A stretch of DNA of 10,338 nucleotides from assembly GCA_947651335.1 (NCBI GenBank), contig CANSYV010000026.1:1-10338 (forward strand), read 5' to 3'. The stretch is from an uncultured Lachnospiraceae bacterium (GTDB lineage: Bacteria; Bacillota; Clostridia; Lachnospirales; Lachnospiraceae). Below the pieces are notes generated by a model that made no database searches, was not told the DNA's origin, and saw nothing but the letters and a program-made list of their open reading frames with translations. Every line of letters starts with the position of its first letter. Position 1 is the stretch's first letter. Both the position numbers and the translations under genes were made by a program. Positions 5,255-10,338 of this stretch are shown here, one piece after another.

Positions 5255-7645
5255 ATGGCAAGTGAATTATGCATGAACTGTTTTAATGTGAAGGGAGAAT
5301 ATGAGGTGTGTCCCTACTGCGGCTATGTGGAGGGTACGCCTCCGGAGCAGCCTCATTACCTGACTCCCGGAACTATCCTGGGGAATCATTTCATTGTGGG
5401 AACAGTCACCGGAGTGGGCGGCTTTGGTATTACCTATAAATGCTTTGATACCACACTGGGCGTTATTGTGGCGGTGAAGGAATTCTATATATCCGGACTG
5501 GTGAACCGTTCTCCCGGGGAGCGGAGAGTGGGACTGCTGTCGGGGGATAAGAAGGAACAGTATAAAGAACGTCTGGAGCGGTTCCGCATGGAAGCGCAGA
5601 GTATGAGCCAGTTCGGCAAGGCCAAAGATATTGTAAATGTATACGATTACTTTGAGGAAAACGGAACCGCCTATATTGTCATGGAGTATATAGACGGCGC
5701 CCGGCTGAAAGATTATCTGGAGCAGCAGGGCCCCATGGAGCCAGAGGCGGCCATCGGAACCATCATGATGATTATCGAGGCAGTGAAAAAGATACACAGC
5801 AAAGGGATTATCCACTGTGACGTGAGCCCGGATAACATTTACATTGTCAATGAAGAATCCATCAAAATTCTGGATTTCGGCGCCGCCCAGCTCAATGACA
5901 CAAAAACCGGCATGGCGGATCCGGTGATTAAGGTGGGATATTCTCCGCTGGAACAGTATCGGAACACCAGCAGACAGGGATTTTACACAGATGTGTACGC
6001 GGCAGGCGCTGTCCTGTATCAGATGCTCACAGGCGCCGCGCCTATTGAATCCACAGAGCGTGAGTTCAAAGATAAGTTGAAATCCCCCCTGGAGGCCGGG
6101 GTGAAGATCAGTCCCAATGTGGACCGGGCTGTGATGGAGGCTCTGGCTGTGCGGCCGGAGCTGAGATTCCAGAGTATCCAGCAGTTCCAGGATGCGCTGC
6201 TGAACAAGCGGATAGCCGAATACCCCAAAGACAAGCTGAGGAAGAAACGTCAGAAGCGCTATACTATCATCGGCGTCTCTGCCACACTGGCGGCAGCAGT
6301 AGGTGTGGCCGCGGGATTGTACAGCACCATTTTAAAACCCCAGGACCGTATTTTCGATTCTGTCATTGATTCACCGGCCAAAATCACCGTATGGGTGGAA
6401 AACAATGACCAGAAGACCATGATAGAAGAACTGGCCGAGAGCGGATTCAAAGAAGGCAGACATCCGGAAGAAGATGAGAAACTCAGGAAGATGCAGGAAC
6501 AGAATGAAAATGTGGAAGTGGAGGTTGTGGTCCAGAAGAACATGGATCAGGCATTGAGAAAATCAAAGAAGGATAAGAAAAAAGCCATGCCCAACATGTT
6601 TTTGTCAGACCATGTGTCCAGCCTTGACGACTACAGCCTGGTTTCCCTGGAAGATAATTACAACCGCCTGGACCTGGATAAATATGTATTCATGTCAGAT
6701 TACCAGCAGCATTTTCCAGGCATGAAAGAAATGCCCACAGGGGTGGATACCCTTCTTCTGTATGCCAGTGAGATCGGCTATTATAAGTCAAACAAGCTGG
6801 ACTCCTCCCAGGTTCAGGCAGGAGAACACGGTTCGTCCGCAGTAAAGACAGTGGAACTGGACACCGTCATATCCGGCGGGGAAGCGGTGGAAAACAATTT
6901 CCTGAATCAGAAGCTGGCAAATGTTCAGTCAAACGTATTAAGCGGCGTACTGCTTCTGGAAAAAGAAAACTGGCGGCAGGTATTTACCAGGAAAAAACTT
7001 CCGGATTCGGATATGCTCACCCCCCTGAGCCGTATCCAGAGCTTCAGAAATACCGCCGCAGGACCGGAATTCAAGCTGAACTGCACCGTAGATCAGGACG
7101 GAAATATTATCACGGAGGAAAAGCCAAAGGACAGGATACACGGAAGCAATGTTTTGGCCGGCGCGGCGTACAGAAAATATATGAATCAAGCGGCTGACAG
7201 GGCAAAGAACAGCAAAAACGAATACGCCAATCCCATCACAGACTACAGTGTCTATGTGGTCACCCATGAGGGAAAGATGCTGGTGTCCTATTCCGAGCGG
7301 TACGCCATTCTCACCAGAGGAAGCCAGGAACAGCAGACCGCCTGTATGCGGCTGTTATGGGTGATGCAGCAGGAGATTGGACAGGCGAGGAAAACAGGAA
7401 CCATTCTGACTACATTTCCCATCTGGAAGGCTTCATTTGAGCAGTTTCCCTCTTATAATGCGGGATATGGGGACTTCGTTGAGCTGGAGAAGGAAAATTA
7501 CCCCTGCGTTTTGCTGGGGAGGGAGAGCGGCCAGGCGCAGGAGTATGTGGATGGATTGAAGGGGAAGGAAGATTTGAAAGAGTTAGAGATATATAGTGAA
7601 GAGTATGTGAAGGCGGGGGGAAAGAGTGAGGCAAAACAAGAATAA
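5255..7645 (+). CDS. Transmembrane receptor Ser/Thr kinase with zinc ribbon and solute-binding-protein-like extracellular domain
   Basis: This 796-residue kinase resembles the upstream one but is membrane-bound. Residues 6-22 form a C6/C9/C19/C22 zinc ribbon. The kinase domain (~44-316) has GVGGFG (53-58), VAVKE with K75, catalytic loop H187-C188-D189, N194, DFG (207-209), GYSPLEQY and DVYAAG. The loop reads HCDVSPDN: Arg is replaced by Cys and the usual Lys by Ser, so it is a non-RD kinase. A basic stretch (KLRKKRQKR) precedes one TM helix (~337-360). About 435 extracellular residues follow, opening with AKITVWVENN and later PNMFLSD, LLLYASEIGYYKS and TTFPIWKASFEQFP. These features recall family-1 extracellular solute-binding proteins, but this is judged by eye. 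PASTA repeats are absent. GAGGAG at 5241-5246 supports the ATG. The last 20 nt overlap the next gene. Ligand unknown. Confidence 0.92.
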   Translation: MASELCMNCFNVKGEYEVCPYCGYVEGTPPEQPHYLTPGTILGNHFIVGTVTGVGGFGITYKCFDTTLGVIVAVKEFYISGLVNRSPGERRVGLLSGDKKEQYKERLERFRMEAQSMSQFGKAKDIVNVYDYFEENGTAYIVMEYIDGARLKDYLEQQGPMEPEAAIGTIMMIIEAVKKIHSKGIIHCDVSPDNIYIVNEESIKILDFGAAQLNDTKTGMADPVIKVGYSPLEQYRNTSRQGFYTDVYAAGAVLYQMLTGAAPIESTEREFKDKLKSPLEAGVKISPNVDRAVMEALAVRPELRFQSIQQFQDALLNKRIAEYPKDKLRKKRQKRYTIIGVSATLAAAVGVAAGLYSTILKPQDRIFDSVIDSPAKITVWVENNDQKTMIEELAESGFKEGRHPEEDEKLRKMQEQNENVEVEVVVQKNMDQALRKSKKDKKKAMPNMFLSDHVSSLDDYSLVSLEDNYNRLDLDKYVFMSDYQQHFPGMKEMPTGVDTLLLYASEIGYYKSNKLDSSQVQAGEHGSSAVKTVELDTVISGGEAVENNFLNQKLANVQSNVLSGVLLLEKENWRQVFTRKKLPDSDMLTPLSRIQSFRNTAAGPEFKLNCTVDQDGNIITEEKPKDRIHGSNVLAGAAYRKYMNQAADRAKNSKNEYANPITDYSVYVVTHEGKMLVSYSERYAILTRGSQEQQTACMRLLWVMQQEIGQARKTGTILTTFPIWKASFEQFPSYNAGYGDFVELEKENYPCVLLGRESGQAQEYVDGLKGKEDLKELEIYSEEYVKAGGKSEAKQE
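7615..7623 (+). promoter_or_regulatory. G6-AAA purine tract acting as likely ribosome-binding site for the GTG-started gene, inside the kinase gene
   Basis: The GGGGGGAAA run lies just upstream of the GTG at 7626 and within the last codons of the receptor kinase. It is the only purine-rich site near that start, though its spacing is tight. Because it is a homopolymer, loss of one G would fuse the kinase frame to the secreted-protein frame: the frame-0 stop at 7608-7610 lies upstream of the run. Confidence 0.45.
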
Positions 7646-9818
7646 TGTAAAAATGTGGAGAAAGATTACAGGGCTTTTATTGTCAGCATGGATGCTGGTG
7701 TCTTGTGTGCCTGGAGGGGTTTATGGGGCGGAAAATGAAGTTGTTGAGCAAGGCGGAGCAGGCTTAGAAAATATACCCACGATAATATTTCCTCATACCC
7801 ATAATTGGGAGTACAAGAAGCAGGGGGCGGATACGATATCGGTAGCCTGCACAGAGGAAACAGGAATATGTAAGGAAAGAGGAAACGGGAAATATCTGAG
7901 CATAAATATAGAAGAATCCTATAATTACCCGGAAAGGCCAGCAGGAGAAGTAATAATAATCAAAGATGCAAGTGGTAACGCAATAACTCCGAATTATAAA
8001 GAACTGAGTATGGCGGATCCGGAATGTCAATATTATAAAGATGTATCAGGGGTTCCAGGCGGCCAGGCGTTGAGTGTAAACGCCCTTCTGGAACCGGGAA
8101 AATACTGGCTTCAGGTGGGTTGGAGCAGTGTAACCATAAAAAAGACATTTACAATAACAAATAGTCATACCCATAATTGGGAGTACAAGAAGCAAGGGAC
8201 AGATACGATATCGGTAAGCTGCACAGAGGAAAGCGGGACATGTGAGGAAAGAGAAAGCGGGAAATATCTGAGCATTGATATAGCAGAAGAATATAGTTAC
8301 CCCGAAAGGCCAAGAGGAGAGGTAATAGTAATTAAAGATGTAAGCGGTAATGCATTGACACTTGATTATAAGAAACTGGGGATGACGAGACCAGAATGTA
8401 AATATTATAAAGATACAGGTGGCAGTCCAGGCGGAGAAGTGAGTGCGGAAGGCTCTTTGGAAGCAGGACAATACTGGGTGAAAGCTGCTTGGGGCGGAGC
8501 AAGCATAGCAAAAGCATTTACAATAACAAATAAGAGTACGAGGAGAAAATCTCCTCTCTCTGTAAAAATGAACAGTTATCAATATGGAGATACCGAGGCA
8601 GTCGGTCCGTCTCTGAGTAAGTATGTAAAGACAAAAACAATTGAATACTATTATTACAAAAGCGGAGAAGAGTATCCTTTCGAGATGTTGGAGGATTCCC
8701 AGGACTTCGATCCCAAAAGCATGGATGCAGGGACATATTATGTTCTGGCGGAATATACGCAGACTGACAGCGGAAATTGTATCTATGTGACAGAAAAATC
8801 CTGGTTTCAGGTTAGAAAGGGTGACCGTAGCGGAATAAAGGTTAGTATGGACAGTTATGACCTTAAGGGAAAGAAGACGCCGAAACCTCAGTTAGTGAAT
8901 GCGCAGTTGGAAGAAAACGAAAAAAATCCCCGAATTGTGTATTATTATAGTAAACAAAAAAGAACAACTGGGGTTACAAAATGGAGCAATGAAAATGGCA
9001 AAAAACTTGGGAAGGGAACCTATTATATCTATGCAGAAATTGGTGAAACATCCAATTATAACGCATATACAACGCCACTAAAGAAGTTTACGGTGTATCC
9101 AGATCATAAATGGAATCACTTACCTAAGAAACTGGTTTCAAAATCGCAGAAAAGCAAGATACGATGCAGTTATTGTGGGGAAACAACGGCTGTAAAACTG
9201 CCGAAAAAGACAATAAGTGTCACGATGGGAGAATCCGTGATGGTTAACAATAAGGGCTGTACATTTACGCTGAAAAAACCGGCTAAAGTGAAGAAACAGT
9301 GCTTTTCGTTATCTAAAAAAGGGAAGATCATTACGAAAGACAAACCTGCCTGTTATAAGTCTATGCAAAATTCTGTGCCAGTAGCTGTTAAGGTGTGCGG
9401 CAAAAGTTACAGTATGAATGTAAAGATTAAGATTCCGGCGCCGAAGGTGAGGATAGTATGCAGTGAGAAAGGTATGATAAAAAGTGTGCCAGGGTACAAG
9501 TTTACATTTTCTTATTTTATTCCTAAAGCAAATAGAATACAGGTCAGTATGGAAGGGGAGAATGATACAATTAAAAACTATTTGGAAAAGAATGTTAGCA
9601 ATCCAAGGCCATCCCAAAAACCATATATAAACCTGACTGAGCAATTTCTGGAGAAACTAAATAATAGAGTTACTTTCAAAATCAGGGCTTATTATGGAAA
9701 AAATAGGTCGGAGGTTTTTACGGTGACTAAGACTGTGGGGTCAGGAGTCGGGGGAGGCCAAAACAATCCAGGAGGGCATCTTTTTTCATTAGAATTAAGC
9801 CGATTACAAGACTGCTAA
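7626..9818 (+). CDS. Large secreted repeat protein, Ig/MBG-like, function unknown
   Basis: A 730-residue exported protein. The GTG start is chosen because MRQNKNNVKMWRKIT aligns without gaps to MNQKKIKVKRWRKIT of the downstream paralogue. A basic head and hydrophobic core (~15-33) form a signal peptide, with likely cleavage near VYGA (32-35). LVSC (24-27) also fits a lipobox. Residues 57-179 and 181-302 are two tandem repeats, each starting HTHNWEYKKQG with two spaced Cys and ending FTITN. Two Ig/MBG-like units follow (~309-399 and ~402-492), sharing SYxxxG and GTYYxxAE. Residues ~495-520 contain an HKW...CSYCG motif, then ~180 beta-rich residues with several Cys. The tail is Gly-rich and ends LQDC. 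No LPxTG, SLH or enzyme domain is visible. The gene is more AT-rich than the kinases and overlaps the receptor kinase by 20 nt. It could be a surface adhesin or binding protein; the function is not assignable. Confidence 0.85.
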   Translation: MRQNKNNVKMWRKITGLLLSAWMLVSCVPGGVYGAENEVVEQGGAGLENIPTIIFPHTHNWEYKKQGADTISVACTEETGICKERGNGKYLSINIEESYNYPERPAGEVIIIKDASGNAITPNYKELSMADPECQYYKDVSGVPGGQALSVNALLEPGKYWLQVGWSSVTIKKTFTITNSHTHNWEYKKQGTDTISVSCTEESGTCEERESGKYLSIDIAEEYSYPERPRGEVIVIKDVSGNALTLDYKKLGMTRPECKYYKDTGGSPGGEVSAEGSLEAGQYWVKAAWGGASIAKAFTITNKSTRRKSPLSVKMNSYQYGDTEAVGPSLSKYVKTKTIEYYYYKSGEEYPFEMLEDSQDFDPKSMDAGTYYVLAEYTQTDSGNCIYVTEKSWFQVRKGDRSGIKVSMDSYDLKGKKTPKPQLVNAQLEENEKNPRIVYYYSKQKRTTGVTKWSNENGKKLGKGTYYIYAEIGETSNYNAYTTPLKKFTVYPDHKWNHLPKKLVSKSQKSKIRCSYCGETTAVKLPKKTISVTMGESVMVNNKGCTFTLKKPAKVKKQCFSLSKKGKIITKDKPACYKSMQNSVPVAVKVCGKSYSMNVKIKIPAPKVRIVCSEKGMIKSVPGYKFTFSYFIPKANRIQVSMEGENDTIKNYLEKNVSNPRPSQKPYINLTEQFLEKLNNRVTFKIRAYYGKNRSEVFTVTKTVGSGVGGGQNNPGGHLFSLELSRLQDC
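7794..8162 (+). repeat. Tandem repeat copy 1 (~123 codons) in secreted protein
   Basis: This copy begins with the codons for HTHNWEYKKQG and ends with FTITN. It is closely matched at DNA level to copy 2: the first ~60 bases differ at only a few positions. Two Cys (CTEETGIC), SINIEESY, GEVIIIKDASGNA and the GKYW strand are the shared landmarks. It looks like a beta-sandwich unit of the kind seen in clostridial secreted proteins. Confidence 0.9.
8166..8531 (+). repeat. Tandem repeat copy 2 (~122 codons) in secreted protein
   Basis: This is the direct repeat of copy 1, one codon shorter and separated from it by a single Ser codon. It opens HTHNWEYKKQG and keeps the Cys pair (CTEESGTC), GEVIVIKDVSGNA, the YYKD-x-GG-x-PGG turn and FTITN. 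The high DNA similarity suggests a fairly recent duplication or ongoing gene conversion. Confidence 0.9.
8550..9101 (+). repeat. Two diverged Ig/MBG-like protein repeats (8550-8822 and 8829-9101)
   Basis: Both halves start with SVKMNSY / KVSMDSY and carry a Tyr-rich strand (EYYYYKS / VYYYSKQ). Both then have a GTYYVLAE / GTYYIYAE strand and end in WFQVRKG / KFTVYP. The similarity is at protein level only. The pattern matches bacterial MBG/YDG-type surface-protein repeats as I recall them. Confidence 0.65.
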
Positions 9819-9846
9819 TTGAATGAAAAATATGTGAGCAGATAAT

Positions 9847-9864
9847 TTTGAAATTGTTTTCAAA
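9847..9864 (+). promoter_or_regulatory. Perfect 7-bp inverted repeat in the gap before the second secreted-protein gene
   Basis: TTTGAAA (9847-9853) and TTTCAAA (9858-9864) are perfect inverted arms around TTGT. No T-run follows, so it is not a good terminator. It lies ~50 nt before the next ATG and overlaps a possible -35 (TTGAAA, 9848-9853), although no matching -10 at 16-18 nt is visible. An operator is possible but unproven. The rest of the 94-nt gap (9819-9912) is AT-rich and ends with AGGAGG at 9901-9906. Confidence 0.35.
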
Positions 9865-9912
9865 CGAGAGTTTTGTAATCACATGGCAATATGATATTTT
9901 AGGAGGAAAAGC

Positions 9913-10329
9913 ATGAATCAAAAAAAGATTAAAGTGAAAAGATGGAGAAAGATTACGGCGTTTTTGTTATCAGCGGCGTTGGCGGTGTCTTATGTACCGG
10001 GAGCGGTTTATGCAGCAGAAAATGAAGTTGTTGATGGGGGAAATTCCAGCAATGGAGACGCTTCAAGCGGGAGTGATAATCAGGAGCATACTACGCATCA
10101 GTGGAATTATCAGAAGGAAGGAGAGGAAGGAAACCAGAGAATTAAGGCGGTTTGTTCTGTAAGTGATTGTACATATGCAGATGCAGCCGGGATATCTCTG
10201 AGCATAAATATAGCAGAATCTTATAATAAGCCATATAGGCCAACCGGTGAAGTAATAGTAATCAAAGATGTAAGCGGAAATGCGCTGAGTATAAATTATG
10301 CGGAACTGGGGTATCTGTTAGGGAAATAG
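9913..10329 (+). CDS. Paralogous secreted repeat protein, 5' part; frame stops early (probable frameshift)
   Basis: The visible frame encodes 138 residues. Residues 1-40 are nearly the same as the upstream secreted protein: basic head, WRKIT, hydrophobic core, VPGAVYAAENEVV. Cleavage is likely near VYA-A (31-35). A Ser/Asn/Gly/Asp-rich linker follows (~41-58), then a partial copy of the 123-residue repeat starting THQWNY (61-66). It keeps a Cys pair (CSVSDC, 81-86), SINIAESY and GEVIVIKDVSGNAL. The frame ends YAELGYLLGK, about halfway through the repeat. Adding one G at the G4 run 10308-10311 would give ELGVSVREIAAK and stay open to the window end, so a frameshift or sequencing error is likely; the remainder lies outside. 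AGGAGG (9901-9906) supports the ATG. The Cys that forms a lipobox upstream is Tyr here. Confidence 0.75.
   Translation: MNQKKIKVKRWRKITAFLLSAALAVSYVPGAVYAAENEVVDGGNSSNGDASSGSDNQEHTTHQWNYQKEGEEGNQRIKAVCSVSDCTYADAAGISLSINIAESYNKPYRPTGEVIVIKDVSGNALSINYAELGYLLGK
10096..10311 (+). repeat. Partial third copy of the HxxNW/Cys-pair repeat, in the second secreted gene
   Basis: The segment HQWNY...SGNALSINYAELG matches the first ~70 residues of the two repeats at 7794-8531. The best DNA matches are around AGCATAAATATAG and GTAATAGTAATCAAAGATG. The copy is cut off by the early stop and the window end. Confidence 0.75.
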
Positions 10330-10338
10330 CGGCGAAAA

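Noticed and set aside
5267..5815. Open frame of 182 codons on the minus strand
   Set aside because: It is opposite the receptor kinase's conserved kinase domain. Its composition is typical of an antisense shadow.
7574..7609. Promoter-like TTGAAA with TATAGT ahead of the first secreted gene
   Set aside because: The spacing is about 12 nt, too short for a sigma-A promoter, and no better -10 is seen. It lies within the kinase coding sequence.
7794..8531. CRISPR-like array
   Set aside because: There are only two long coding repeats of ~123 codons, in frame within a protein. There are no short repeats with unique spacers.
8046..8582. Minus-strand open frame with an apparent internal repeat
   Set aside because: Its repetition simply mirrors the tandem repeats of the secreted protein on the + strand. 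It has no ribosome site or domain.
9780..9817. T6 run as a frameshift that hides a cell-wall anchor in the first secreted protein
   Set aside because: One T fewer gives an immediate stop and one T more gives a short tail without LPxTG or a hydrophobic anchor.
1..10338. Insertion sequences, integrases, tRNA or rRNA genes
   Set aside because: No transposase or recombinase motifs, terminal inverted repeats, or tRNA-like cloverleaf sequence were recognised on either strand.

Overview
The window reads as part of a low-to-mid GC Firmicutes chromosome, most likely a gut Lachnospiraceae (Enterocloster/Hungatella/Blautia-like). This rests on recalled family resemblance: CxxC zinc-ribbon kinases, FHA adapters starting 'MNLCRCENGHFYD', strong AGGAGG-type Shine-Dalgarno sites, and long same-strand operons. 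No database search was possible, so the genus is a guess. All convincing genes are on the + strand.

Region 1 (1-7645) is a compact operon for Ser/Thr phosphorylation signalling. In order it holds: the 3' part of a membrane protein with an extracellular (probably vWA-derived) region, one transmembrane helix and a cytoplasmic FHA domain; a soluble zinc-ribbon kinase with a C-terminal FHA domain; a PP2C phosphatase; a soluble zinc-ribbon/FHA adapter; a four-helix membrane protein with a C-terminal FHA domain; and a zinc-ribbon receptor kinase whose large outside domain looks like a solute-binding protein. Gaps are 6-29 nt, so one transcript is likely. The inferred logic is that the kinases write phospho-threonine marks, the PP2C erases them, and four FHA domains read them. 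Three proteins share an N-terminal CxxC...CxxC (or CxC...CxxC) ribbon that could act as a common docking or assembly element. Two membrane proteins with extracellular parts could carry signals across the membrane.

Region 2 (7626-10338) is visibly more AT-rich and encodes secreted repeat proteins. The first, 730 aa, starts with GTG inside the end of the receptor-kinase gene. It has a signal peptide, two ~123-residue tandem repeats (H-x-H-N-W-E-Y...C...C), two Ig/MBG-like repeats and a Cys-containing C-terminal half. After a 94-nt gap with a small inverted repeat comes a paralogue with a near-identical signal peptide and one partial copy of the same repeat. Its reading frame stops early, just before the window ends.

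The points most worth a second look are: the receptor kinase with a solute-binding-like ectodomain; loss of the catalytic-loop Lys in both kinases (plus Arg-to-Cys in HRD of the second); the translational overlap linking the kinase operon to a family of secreted repeat proteins; and two candidate poly-G frameshifts, one at each edge of the window (50-54 and 10308-10311).
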